Assembly: GCA_037903475.1 (NCBI GenBank)
Contig: JBAJFG010000052.1
Location: 372,001 to 436,000, forward strand
Direction: 5' to 3'
Length of the DNA stretch: 64,000 bases
From: Ancylostoma caninum
Lineage: Eukaryota; Nematoda; Chromadorea; Rhabditida; Ancylostomatidae
Program-made: the position numbers and the translations under genes
Notes under the pieces: model-generated
What the model was told of the DNA's origin: nothing
What the model saw: the letters and a program-made list of their open reading frames with translations, nothing else
The model's database searches: none
In this document: in pieces, positions 1 through 14,270 of the stretch
Position numbering within the stretch: the stretch's first letter is position 1
Layout: the number at the start of each line of letters is the position of its first letter

Positions 1-572
1 CAAATTTGACGCGCATCAACCATAAATAACGCCTAACCCTTATAATGAACCCGTGCTACTACCATGCTGTCTTGTTCTGCTCTGCATGTTCTTCATTTCA
101 CATACATTTATGCAATCTCCACAGCACTACACACCAATTCGCTAAGAAAAGAAGGTCCTCATTCTCTAACCTTAGGTATTACAAACTCGAAATTACGTGT
201 AGGAATTGTCCTCTGGAATGAAATCCTAAACTGACAAACAAAAGCTGCCTGCTCTATGGCCTTCTGAATACGCGGTAACCACTCGTGGAAATTCTGTCGA
301 GTCACATCCACAATCATCACATCAAACAAAGAGTTTCTGCAATATGTCCTTCTAGTTAAAAAAAGAAATCCATGCAAAAATATCCGAATAAAGAAATATT
401 GAGCCGGACGCACAAACTACAACAATTACTATAGATTCAAAGAAAATGTACATTTTCATAAACTTTCGGCGATCTCAAGCGACCCACAACAACAACAACA
501 AAGATGTAAGAGTAACAACGATCAATGAGTATACAAAGTAACACGATAATGAAAAGAAAATACATTATAAGA
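1..572. other. 3' flank of krr1, no gene seen
   Basis: AT-rich DNA downstream of the krr1 stop. Open frames here are short and show no family similarity that I recognise. I see no RNA gene or clear repeat. Confidence 0.5.
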
Positions 573-3505
<2,933 letters not shown>

Positions 3506-4219
3506 CTGCAAAGTTAAAATGCCGCAAAAAATGAAAAATTCAAATACCTGCATAGTTTACTTCGATCAGCTACAGAGAGAAACCAAATCGAAAATAACCT
3601 CAAGTAAGTTCAGATTTCTCCGAAAGTTAACCTACAATTTCTGAATAGTAACGACAAGTGAATTGGCCTCTTGCTCAAGGATCCAAAAGAAACTATGATT
3701 GAAGGTGTAGGAAGAAAACACAACAAAAACCATTCTCCCATGGAGTATTTAAAAAGCGTCAAATCCCTAGACCGAGTACGCACTGAATCCAAGAAAAAAG
3801 AGGTTGAAATTATTAACCTTCTGCGGCTTTAAACGTAGTGAAAAGGATGTGCCACCCATCGGTTAAGTCGCTCCATCGCGAATCGCAGAATTGGAGCAGA
3901 TTATTTAAATTGGAGCGGAGTAATTTTCACAGAAGTCCTTCATTTGATTGATGCACGTCGGTCTTCGTTTCGACCAGCGGAACTCCTACAGGTATGAGTT
4001 ATGTAGATTTACATCATGTTTTGCAGTAGTTTCAGCGACTTTTTGGTAGTGTTCTGATCTTGATGTTCATATATAGGGGTGTAAGGCTGTTTGCGACTGG
4101 CTGAAATTGAACTGTACGGTGTCGTTAGTGTAGCACTGCCCATTAAAAATTATGCGTGCAATTTCCTGTTTATTCTATTGTTCTTATGAGTGGCAATATT
4201 GCTTTCCTTATTTCAGACA
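3506..4219. promoter_or_regulatory. Divergent 5' region shared by krr1 and the phosphotransferase gene
   Basis: The two start codons point away from each other. On the plus strand a probable untranslated exon ends at 3991 with a CTACAG/GTATGAG donor and would join the TTTCAG acceptor at 4216, three bases before the phosphotransferase ATG. No TATA box or other core promoter element is convincing, so only the arrangement is claimed. Confidence 0.45.
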
Positions 4220-7200
4220 ATGGTTGTGACTCGTTCTGGTGCAGCCCGCGTTGATCGAGATCGACGAGAGAGGTCACTATTTAATTTTTCAGCTTATTTG
4301 CCCCATTGTTACAACCATTCATTGACGTTTTAGATACACATATGCACCAAGAAGTCAGCCTCTACTTACAGACACCATTGGTAACAAATACATCGATTCC
4401 TACCTCGAGGTTTGTTAACCGTGATTTATCCTTTTCCTCGTAGCCTACCGGACTTCCTGCTTGTTTTGAGCAAAACGTCGGAAAAGCTATATCTATTCTG
4501 TATCACAGTGCCATTATTGAAGGTTTAGGTAGGGTGTACTCGAGAAGGACGCAACTCGACCGCGCCGCGCGCGCCGAGATCGGTGTCATCTGCTGCCGGG
4601 ATGCTATTTCTAGTCGCTTTCTTCTCGATTCGTTCCAAAATCCTTAAATCGGGTAGAAAAACTGCTAGAAATAGCATAACAGCAGCAAACATTATCGGTC
4701 ATGGCGCGCGCGGCGCGGTAGCGCGGCGTACTTCTCCAGGCCGCAGATGGGCCACCGCCATTGACGTCCACTGTACGACACGTGAGAAGTTCCTCAGAAT
4801 ATTCTGGAGCTTTCGTTGGGTCTTTAATCCCATAATCGTGATTTTTATCATTACTAGCGCCCCTACGGGACGCTAGAAAGTGTGGATGTGGCAGCCACTT
4901 GAGGTTCATGTCAAAACTACTGGGTGCAAGAATAAGTTCGCCTTTCCTGAAGCTGTGCTTTTTACCTCCTTTCCGCTCAGGAAAAAAAGCATTCACTTGA
5001 TACAAAATAGTATTTTTACACCTTCTTCTCAATGAATTTATCACGAAATAAAAGGGCCAAAGCTGTTGAGAAATCTGCGCCTCATGCGTGCTAGGATGCA
5101 AAGTCAGTAATGGTTTCCCGGATTCAGCAACTTCGCCATTGATTACTCTAAAGCTTCTACCAGGAAGAATTTCTTTTACTGCTCGAATGCAACAACTGTT
5201 CCACAGATATTAACTTTATTAGACAGTGCGCAGTGCTCCAATCCTTCTATATAAATATAGAAGCCCAGAATTTTTGAACAGATTACGAACTAATGTTAGG
5301 CGCACATCCGCTACTTCCCTTCAACACGCCGACGGAACTCTCTTCAACGTGCGCAGTAGATTGGTACAGTCTTCTGTATTCAGTTGCACATGTTGCGAAC
5401 TTCTCAAAACTCTTCGTTTCCTTAAAGGCAGCAGGAGCTGAAATTCTCGACTCTGAGCTGAGCTGCGGGTGGTGAAGTACAGACTCAGCACATCATAAAT
5501 GTGAAACGAACACAGACAATGACGGGTTACCTGCTGAGAAAATGGAACATTCGTCGCGAACACGCCTGGCTGTGTTCGTGCGCGGACGAGTTTTCCCCGG
5601 CGCGAAAGCCAGTGCGGCGCGTGGTTTTGGTCGAGTCCCGCCATGAAAACCCTGTGAATTGAATGCATTTCGTTTTCCCTTTGCGCCAAACCACGCACCG
5701 CCATGGCTTTTGCGCCGGGGAAAACTCGTCCGCGCGCAAACACGGCCAGGCGTGTTCGCGACGAATGTTCCATTTTCTCTGCAGATAAGCCATCATTGTC
5801 TGTGTTCGTTCCACATTTATGATGTGCTGAGTCTGTACTTTATCACCCACAGCTCAGCTCGGAGTCGAGGATTTCAGCTCCTGCTGCCTTTAAGCCAATC
5901 GAGAAAGCATCAACATTTAACCGGAAATCAAAAACAACAGAAAAACGAAAATCCCGCACATCTCGAACTTAGCCATGTTTCACATTCCATCCCAGGCTCG
6001 CCCTTCATTGCATTAATTCCGCAAATTTTACTTCTGTTGTTCAGCAACATCACCATCCAAATCCGAAATCCACAATCTAACCATATCATCCGTCCTGTCG
6101 GTGCAGTAGTTAAACACCGAAATCCGACTCCAGTAAATTGTTCATCCACGCCCTTTTTTTAATCCAACAGATGTTGTGAAAAACGCCTTAATCATCGAGG
6201 CCGTTCAACTTTTATGAAAACCACAGTTGTTGCGTCTCCTAAGTAGACCTGAGGGTCTTGTTCTCTTCAAAGGCCAATATTTTATCACAGTACGTCGTAA
6301 GTTCACCATTTCATCAATCCAAACCCTAATGTAAGCTCAGTCGCAATACAAAAAGTAATCAATACTATATAATTTTCCTCCTCAGAAGAAAATGTTCGCT
6401 CCAACTCGCTTCAACTTGTTCACCTGTCTTCAAACTTCACCTGAAGCATCCAAATCATTTAGACAAAGTCTTCAAACCCTAGGATCACCCCTCCTGCCAA
6501 TAATCAAAAATTCAATGATGGTATGAGGAGTTCACCACAATCAAGTCAAAATAAATACTTCAAATGACAATGTCACTGGCCAGTTTGACATTCGACTACT
6601 AATCAAGTTGCGAATGCCATCTAACCCCTCCGAGAGAGTCTTTTCTAAGCAACTGGACGCGATGCATGAGAACATCTTAACCTCACATTGGGAGTGAGTC
6701 TCTGCACTGAGCGACGAATGTTTTTACTCACATTACCTTAAGAACCCCTCATGGCTGTCCGGTAACCAGTGGGATTATTGTCCTTGGATTATGGATTATT
6801 ATTAAATAAGTTCATAGACTTGTGTTACTATTTCTCTTCACTATTTCTCCTCGAAATCCCCAAGGGTTGCAGGCTCTCTCCGAGCTCCCCAATTTCGAGG
6901 ATCCCATCCTCGAAATCCCTATGCGCCGCCAGTTTTCTTCACCCTTTTCAACTTGGAGGATCCCCTCCTTGAAGTAGTCACAAGATTCGGGTTCCCTACG
7001 ACCTCCTCAACTCGGAGGATCCCCTCTCCGAAATCCGCAAGCAACGCGGGTTCCCTGCGACCTCCTCAATTCGGAGGATCCTCTCCTCGAAGTAGTTATA
7101 AGACGCGGGTTCCCTACGACCACCTCGACTCGGAGGATTCCCTCCTCGAAATCCCAAAGCGACGCGGGTTCCCTGCGACCTCCTCAACTCGGAGGTCCCC

Positions 7201-10200
7201 CTCCTTGAAATTCCCAAGCGACGTGGGTTCCCTACGACCTCCTCAACTCGGAGGATCCCATCTCCGAAATCCCCAACCGACGCAGGTTCCCTGCGACCTC
7301 CTCAACTCGGAGGACCCCCTCTCCAAAATCCCTATGCGCCGCGGGTTCCGTCCAGCCTTCCTAACTCAAGAATCCCCTCCTCGAAGTAGTTATAAGACGC
7401 GGGCTCCCTACGATCTCCTCCACTCGGAGGATCCCCTCTCCGAAATCCGCAAGCAACGCGGGTTCCCTGCGACCACCTCGACTCGGAGGATCCCCTCGAA
7501 GTAGTTATAAGACGCGGGTTCCCTACGACCTCCTCAACTCGGAGGATCCCCTCTCCGAAATCCCCAAGCAACGCGGGTTCCCTACGACCACCTCGACTCG
7601 GAGGATCCCCTCCTCGAAGTAGTTATAAGACGCGGGTTCCCTACGACCACCTCGACTCGGAGGATCCCATTTCCGAAATCCGCAAGCAACGCGGGTTCCC
7701 TGCGACCTCCTCAATTCGGAGGATCCCCTCCTCGAAGTAGTTATAAGACGCGGGTTCCCTACGAAAACCTCGACTCGGAGGATCCCCTCCTTGAAATTCC
7801 CAAGCGACGCGGGTTCCCTGCGACCTCATCAACTCGGAGGATCCCATCTCCGAAATCCCCAACCGACGCGGTTTCCCTGCGACCTCCTCAACTCGGAGGA
7901 TCCCCTCTCCGAAATCCGCAAGCAACGCGGGTTCCCTACGACCACCTCAACTCGGAGGTCCCCCTCCTTGAAATTCGCAAGCGACGTGGGTTCCCTGCGA
8001 CCTCCTCGACTCGGAGGATCCCCTCCTTGAAATTCGCAAGCGACGTGGGTTCCCTGCGACCTCCTCGACTCGGAGGATCCCCTCCTTGAAATTCCCAAGC
8101 GACGCGGGTTCCCTGCGACCTCCTCAACTCGGAGGATTTCCTCCTCGAAATCCCAAAGCGACACGGGTTCCCTGCGACCTCCTCAACTCGGAGGATCCCT
8201 TCCTTGAAAGAGTTATGAGAAGCGGGTTCCCTCCAGCCTTTTCATCGTGGAGGATCCCATCTCCGAAATCCCTAAGCGATATGGGTTCCCTACGACCTCC
8301 TCAAATCGGTGGATCCCCTCCTTGAAACCTCCACGAAACGCGGGTTCCTCCGAGCTCATAAACTCGGAGCATCTCCTCCTCGGAATCCCCGAAGGACGTG
8401 GGTTCCCTACGACCTCCTCAACTCGGAGGATCCCTTCCTTGAAAGAGTTATGAGACGCGGGTTCCCTCCTATACCCGTCTTACTGGTTGCGGGTTTCCCG
8501 ACTTATTGGTTGCGGGATTTTGCTGCTGTATTCGCAGTCCGGTGGTTCAGTTTTATTGCATGCTTGTATTCACATGACAATTGTAAACGGACCTAGATAG
8601 CAGTCGTACCGTGCTTTTATGCAGCACGGTATCATATCACAATAACCCAGATGCGCTGCAGGGCGCATCTGTGTAAACAAGAAACAACATGGAGCCGTAA
8701 CTGATATGGTCTAACAGCAGCGTAATGTGAAATCTATGAACTATGGGTTATGCGGAGCATAACACTCCGGCGCGGCCCACAACAGCAAATGTGAAGGAAA
8801 TTGTATGAAGATGGATAGGAGAAATTGTAGATCATGTTGGTGACGTTATAGCGTTGTCCGTGGTGACCATAGAAGTTGACGTCGATGTTGTGATGTGGAT
8901 ATCGTTGATAGTCGTTGCATTCGATTGCGAAGCTCATGAAGTTGCAGTGCGATGGCTCGGCATGGTAGTTGGTTGTGTTTGTTGGTGTTTTCTGTGTTTA
9001 CACACTTTTTTGGAGTTTTTTGGGGACCTTTATTTGGCGGTCAACTCCGATTGTGGTATTATTTCAACCCGATTTTGTCCTTTCTATCTTCAGGACAAAA
9101 TTCTTAGCCCAAACATGTGGGCTGTTTGGCTTATTTGCCGTGACACTATTTTTGTTCAGTGTAAACTTCCAGGTCTCAACGTTTGTGTGCGTTGAAACGG
9201 GAAGAGTATTTTTCCAGGCCTCAGTGGAGGCGGAAAATATGGCTTATTTTAGCCGATGCACCAGATATACCCGTCTTACTGGTTGCGGGTTTCCCGACTT
9301 ATTGGTTGCGGGATTTTGCTGCTGTATTCGCAGTCCGGTGGTTCAGTTTTATTGCATGCTTGTATTCACATGACAATTGTAAACGGACCTAGATAGCAGT
9401 CGTACCGTGCTTTTATGCAGCACGGTATCATATCACAATAACCCAGATGCGCTGCAGGGCGCGTCTGTGTAAACAAGAAACAACATGGAGCCGTAACTGA
9501 TATGGTCTAACAGCAGCGTAATGTGAAATCTATGAACTATGGGTTATGCGGAGCATAACACCTCCAGCCTTTTCATCGTGGAGGATCCCATCTCCGAAAT
9601 CCCTAAGCGACATGGGTTCCCTACGACCTCCTCAAATCGGTGGATCCCCTCCTCAAAACCTCCACGATCCAAGAGACGCGGGTTCCCCCGAGCTCATAAA
9701 CTCAGAGCATCCTCCTCGGAATCCCCGAAGGACGCGGGTTCCCTGCGACCTCCTCAAAAAGTTCAACGGATTGTATGTAGAGAAACTATTGCTTCACAGT
9801 ACGCCCGTTGACTCATAGGACTGCGCTCTGCGCTTTCCCACGTGTCCCGCCGCGAAAAGGTGCGGATTTTTGAATGAGCGAGTTTCGATTCGTTATATTA
9901 TGATTTCGCATGTTAGTGACTATGCTATGACACATTCTGCATTATCTATTTACCACACTAGGCGTACCCTAATTATTTTAGGCGCTACGGTTCAAGGGTA
10001 GCTATCAGGAAGACCTTCGTTTCGCTATTCTAGCTATAAGGGTGATTTATTTTGTATGAGTACGTCAGTGGCGCGTTAAGAGCAAGCATCTGTCTGTTAA
10101 GAACTTTCCTTGAAAGCCCGTCCCACAAATCCTGAATGAATATACAGCAAACGCGTGCGTCAGGGCTGCGTCTGGCCTGTGCGTGCAGGGCAATTTTCAC

Positions 10201-13200
10201 TGGATGCGTGCGTTTGACGCGTGTGCGTCTATGTATATGGTAACGTATAAGGCCAGTCGCATCGCTGACGCAGCTTAGACGCACGCACATGTTTACGACC
10301 TTTTCATTAAGGATTCGCATGCCGTGCTAACTACTCTTTATGAAAAATCCTTCGCAAATGGATGTGTGCGTCTGATGCACACACCCTGGTATAAATTGCC
10401 CTCACATCATCTAGGCACACGTGCGTCTAAGGCATCTAGTATGAACCGCAGTCTTTTTCAAAAATCCTTGCCCTACGCTTCACCGTCCATCTGCTAAGCC
10501 GCGTCGCATCACCTATGCATTATCATATGTGGTGCGACGTGGCTAAGCCGACGGACGGTTCAACGTGAGGCAAGAATCTTTGAGAAAGTCTACATATTCC
10601 ATGATTCTAAGGTAGTGCTGCCTTCAAATCTGTCGAAATTGTTATCAGTGGAGTAACCGCTTTGCAATCTTGTTGATATTCTCCTTAAAAGAGTACAAGT
10701 TCCTGCTTGTAAGAATATATATTTTTAGTATGACTGTCTGATGACACCAGAGGAGATAAAACGGCTAGCCGAACACAAATACTCTGCTGTGGATACTAGC
10801 TGGCTCGATGAGCTGTGTATGAAATATTTCTGGGAATGGGCAGTAGAATTCTATCCCTTGTGGCTTGCGCCCAATCTCATCACATTGATCGGTACGAATC
10901 TATCGTCGTTTCACTGTTTTCTTTGCTGAGTTGAGCGCATCACACAGATTTCCAGGTCTCATAGTGAATCTCATCACAGTTCTGGTTCTTTCCCATTATT
11001 GTCCAACAGCTCGAGAAGTTGCTCCGTCTTGGGCTTATGCTTTGGCTGCATTAGGATTATTCACCTATCAAACCTTAGACGCCACAGGTTAGCTTTCTTT
11101 CCTTGTACACCATAATATCACTTTTTGACAATATAAATCCTCAATAGCTTCGATACCGGCAACGCAGCATCTAATGGACAGCTCATAGGTTTGCTCTCAT
11201 GACTTCTCTTTTAGTGCATTTGTAGGCCAAATCAATCTTTTGCTTTGAAAGTACCTCTATATAGGTGTCGTTTGAATTGTTTCACATCATCTTTCTGATC
11301 TTAAGGATATTGATCCTTTCTTAAGAATCTAATGTATTTCAGATGGTAAACAAGCCAGGCGCACGGGAGCTGCTTCACCACTTGGAGAGCTATTCGACCA
11401 TGGGTGTGACTCCATATCACAGGTACCTTAAGAAGTGTCGAAAATGCTGTTTTCCTGGCGCTTCTCTTAATAAGAAATGTTGCGCAATAGCCCAGAGTTG
11501 TCGTTTTCGTTACAATCGCACTTTTATACTCCTCTTTTTAATCGATTTTTTTGTTCTGGCATTAGACTTTTTCTGGCATTTCTTTCTACTCCCACGATCT
11601 TAGCAGAGCGTTTGCAAAAAGCAAATGAACTAAACGAACGACACAAAGATCTATTCTGTATTAAAATTTCGGTAACAGGTGCTCAATTTTTTTTTGTAAT
11701 GCCATGATTGAGGCTGATCAGCCATATTATTTGACCTTTATACTAAGCCACAGTCATTAGATCTTCGAAGCGTTGTATTCGCTTTTTGCTTGTCAAAACA
11801 TCATTTGTTTACTCTATTCAGAACTCATTTAACTCAAAAGCTAAGTTTCTCCAAATTTTTGGCAGTATTCCTCTTCATATTTGAAGAGCATTCGAATTTT
11901 TTTTCTCGCACATGAAGAATAGCCTGAGAATAGCCGACGTTAGTTGACAATTGGCTCGACTTGGTCGAATGGCATGCAAAAAATCGCAAGCAGTGCAAGC
12001 CATAAGATAGTGCAGCTTTTCGTGGCCATCAACATTGATTACTTTAGTGTCTAGGTTGTTAAGTTCGAGTGTACTGTAAAGCAATTCGGTTGGCAGTTTT
12101 TCATCTAGATCTCGATTTACAATCACTTTTTGTAGCCTTTCTTTCATTTTTTGATTGTTGCGACAGATCTTCCCCATTTTCTCGTTATACTTACGGTTGC
12201 TTCAGGTTTTTGTTACACTGAATGTTGCGTATGCCCTGCGACTTGGAGATGTGCGTTGTGGCACGTTCTTCATTGTCATTGTGGCAATTTCCTTGTTCTA
12301 CTGTGCTCATTGGAGTACGTATTGTACTGGTCAACTCAGGTCCGTTTTTAACATAACCTGTTGTTTAGTGTGTCTGTGTGTCCTTAATCGTTGTTTTTGT
12401 TTCAAGTTTTTCGAGATTTGACGTCACTGAGGCTCAAGTTACGATAATACTCCTGCTGCTGATTACTGCTGTTTGCGGTCCAAATATCTGGACTATTGGT
12501 ATGTTAGTTTCGCTACCATATTTTCTCTATTCTTGTTTATTTCTTGCTTTTAGGCATACTGGGCTACCAGTTGAGACATCTATTGCTTTTCTTCACATTG
12601 ATAGGGTCACTCTACCAATGTTCATCGTATCTAGATGTGATATTTACTGGCGGTGTGGGAAGGAATGGATCAACAGGTTTTTGTTTGATACCACAATTCA
12701 CCCTAGCACAGATTCCTGCCGGCAGCTAAAAATTTTTTAGATTGGTTTATTTTCAGTGGCTGGTACCTCGGTTTTGTTTCCTGTGTGCCCTCTTTTGGCG
12801 TGCATTGTACCCTTTGCCATGATATATAGCAAGTCCCGAAGTGCTGTATTCGATGAGAATATCACTCTCTTCGTGATGTGCTTTGGCGCTGTTGCTGCAA
12901 AGGTTAGAAAACTTATGCAGGTTCACTAACTTTGGAAAATTTGTTAGTGTCATCTGTTAGTATCTATAGATATACTAAATTACATAGAGCATTTAGCCAT
13001 TGATGGTCTTTTTTTCTTCGTGAAATCAGCGATGATTAATTTTAAAATAGTGGTCTAGTGTTGTAAAAATCAGTTGTACTTTAGGCTACGAATCGCTTGA
13101 TCGTCGGACATATGAGTCGAAGTGAACTTGTTTTGTGGGACTGGATCTACTTAGGTCCAATAGCACTGATGTTGAATCAGTAAGTCGTTCTTTCTTTTTG

Positions 13201-13654
13201 GTGATGGTGACCGGAAGGGGAGGGGGGTACTTCGGAGAATGGACAAAGAAATTTTTAAAGGATATCGTATCCACTTTGGATCCAATTTTTTATTCCTCGT
13301 TGCTTTTTGAAAATATCTTCATTTCTGAGTCTATGTTTGATTCATGGTCGGTTGATTTTCGATATTCTCATCCTATGGGTCTCCTTTTCCTCGTATACTT
13401 TTCTCATTTTTCCTCCCAGCTCTCCCTCTGTTGCTACCACCAATGGTTCCATACAATTTTGTCACGCTTAGCGACTGTCGATGGTAACTTCATTATATTT
13501 TAGATACTACGACTTCGTAATTTGTGAGAGGAAGTTGCTGCTTTGGGTCACATGTTACACCTACACGTCACTGCTTATTTACTGTTGCGTAATAACTCGG
13601 CAAATCTGCTATCACATGAAGATATACTGCTTCAAAGTTCCTCCTAGACGTTAA
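4220..13654 (+). CDS. cept: Choline/ethanolamine phosphotransferase (CDP-alcohol phosphotransferase), eleven exons
   Basis: Integral ER/Golgi membrane enzyme that transfers phosphocholine or phosphoethanolamine from the CDP-alcohol to diacylglycerol (Kennedy pathway). Exons: 4220-4272, 4334-4409, 10729-10891, 10956-11087, 11343-11422, 12206-12339, 12416-12498, 12554-12676, 12757-12902, 13085-13179, 13504-13654; 1236 nt, 411 residues (human CEPT1 416). The catalytic motif D-G-x2-A-R-x8-G-x3-D-x3-D is complete: D142, G143, A146, R147, G156, D160, D164. Other family blocks are [33 protein letters not shown] and [13 protein letters not shown]. Several hydrophobic helices are evident. The first two exons are inferred: they join in phase 0 to 10729, where the frame stays open ahead of the internal ATG at 10741, and they bring the length to family size. 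If they are wrong, the protein starts at 10741 with 364 residues. Confidence 0.92.
4537..4775. mobile_element. GC-rich foldback element, family A copy 1
   Basis: Inverted arms rich in GCGCGC surround a centre containing CTATTTCTAGTCGCTTT on one side and CTAGAAATAGCATAACAGC on the other. The right end, GCCATTGACGTCCACTGTA, matches the copy at 25769-26031; the left outer end seems shortened. Lies in intron 2 of the phosphotransferase gene. Confidence 0.75.
5426..5889. mobile_element. 464-bp foldback element with TTAA target duplication
   Basis: The ends AGGCAGCAGGAGCTGAAAT and ATTTCAGCTCCTGCTGCCT are inverted copies, flanked on both sides by TTAA (5422-5425 and 5890-5893). The arms extend about 200 bases each, for example GTACAGACTCAGCACATCAT against ATGATGTGCTGAGTCTGTAC. 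TTAA is the piggyBac-superfamily target, so this looks like a non-autonomous piggyBac-type MITE. No transposase coding. In intron 2 of the phosphotransferase gene. Confidence 0.85.
5895..6845. other. Intronic DNA between the TTAA element and the minisatellite
   Basis: About 0.95 kb of AT-rich sequence with no exon-like segment that fits splicing into the phosphotransferase, and no repeat I can define. Confidence 0.45.
6846..8469. repeat. 59-bp minisatellite, about 27 copies (left block)
   Basis: Tandem units with a 59-base period, seen exactly at 7981, 8040 and 8099. The core is GCGACGCGGGTTCCCTGCGA, followed by CCTCCTCAACTCGGAGGATC and a CCTCCTTGAAATTC-like linker. Some units carry a variant linker, GAAGTAGTTATAAGACG, so higher-order variants are interspersed. 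The first units (6846-6960) are degenerate. Because 59 is not a multiple of three and the unit has almost no stop codon in any frame, long open frames occur on both strands; I regard these as by-products. Lies in intron 2 of the phosphotransferase gene. Confidence 0.93.
8470..8764. repeat. Left long terminal repeat, 295 bp
   Basis: Direct copy of 9266-9560. It contains two small hairpins, CCGTGCTTTTATGCAGCACGG and AGATGCGCTGCAGGGCGCATCT-like. Near identity to its partner implies a recent insertion or gene conversion. Confidence 0.85.
9266..9560. repeat. Right long terminal repeat, 295 bp
   Basis: Direct copy of 8470-8764. It is followed at once by CCTCC and the resumed minisatellite unit (AGCCTTTTCATCGTGGAGG). 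Confidence 0.85.
9561..9760. repeat. 59-bp minisatellite, right block of about three units
   Basis: Continuation of the 6846-8469 array after the inserted element. It has the same GCGGGTTCCC and CGACCTCCTCAA cores, with small insertions and deletions, and fades out near 9760. Confidence 0.88.
10140..10400. repeat. Degenerate inverted repeat rich in GACGCACGCAC motifs
   Basis: The segment around 10190-10215 (GCAGGGCAATTTTCACTGG) is loosely reverse-complementary to that around 10385-10405 (CCCTGGTATAAATTGCCC). Several TGCGTCT/AGACGCA motifs alternate between the strands. Probably an old foldback element; the limits are uncertain. Confidence 0.45.
10450..10591. repeat. Foldback element with arms of about 63 bp, before phosphotransferase exon 3
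   Basis: The arms AGTCTTTTTCAAAAATCCTTG... and ...CAAGAATCTTTGAGAAAGTCT are inverted copies. The inner part pairs GCTAAGCCGCGTCGCATCAC with GTGGTGCGACGTGGCTAAGC. No coding content. Confidence 0.8.
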
Positions 13655-14270
13655 TAGTATAGGTTAATAGTTAGGAAATTGAAATTTGAAATGAATGCGT
13701 TTTCTGCTGATTCTTAGCAACTGTATGTTACTTGTACATTGTTACTCTCTGCTGTCGACTCAGTGCAGTATTTCTCGGATTCTTTTTTCCTCTGTTTCTT
13801 TTTTAAAGATTTTTATCCACTTTGTATTGAAAATGTCATTTGAATCACGGATGATCAAAACCTCTCTTCCTCTTACGCATCAAGGAGCTCGAAAGGCTTA
13901 TTGCTCCTTGTTTATTTCAAATCGATTGGTTGTCTAGGGTATTACATTGAGTTGCTTTCGTTATATATTGGTGCAATTTTACTTTTTAAAAGTGGAAGTA
14001 TAAAATGGAAGGCCCTGTTGTGCTCGTTCGTTTCGTTCCATAATCAACTACTTTGTTTTGTCATCTTATGTGTTTGTCGCTTCATAGTGCTGTTGTGATG
14101 TACGGTTAACTTATCAATGTAGTTTTTTTAACGCTCCCATAGATTAGTTGTAACGTGGAAGTTTCCCTGTGGGGATACTTGATACTCTTGATTCCACTGT
14201 CGGATTTGCTCTTCCCAGTGATCAGTCTCTATTTCTTCGAGGAAGAGTGCGGTATTCTCACTTATCCTAG

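Larger units (their letters stand above)
8470..9560. mobile_element. 1.09-kb LTR-type (TRIM-like) element inserted in the minisatellite
   Basis: Two direct repeats of 295 bases (8470-8764 and 9266-9560) start with TATACCCGTCTTACTGG and end with GGAGCATAACA; I noted only one difference (GGGCGCATCTG against GGGCGCGTCTG). They bracket a 501-base interior. The element interrupts a minisatellite unit: CCTCC occurs on both sides (8465-8469 and 9561-9565), and joining the flanks restores GGGTTCCCTCCAGCC as in the unit at 8223. The ends could also be read as 296-base repeats with a 4-base CTCC duplication. The interior has no gag, protease, RT or integrase coding, and I see no clear tRNA primer-binding site, so it is non-autonomous. 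Repeat ends are not TG...CA, which is unusual. Confidence 0.85.

Noticed and set aside
5321..6162. Overlapping frames of 107-167 codons
   Set aside because: Lie in the long inverted arms of the TTAA foldback, so the same peptide appears on both strands.
6953..7504. 183-codon open frame and many similar ones on both strands
   Set aside because: By-product of the 59-bp minisatellite, which almost lacks stops in every frame; no start, splice or family support.
9000..9260. Interior of the LTR-type element as remnant gag/pol
   Set aside because: The frames there have no conserved retroelement motif.
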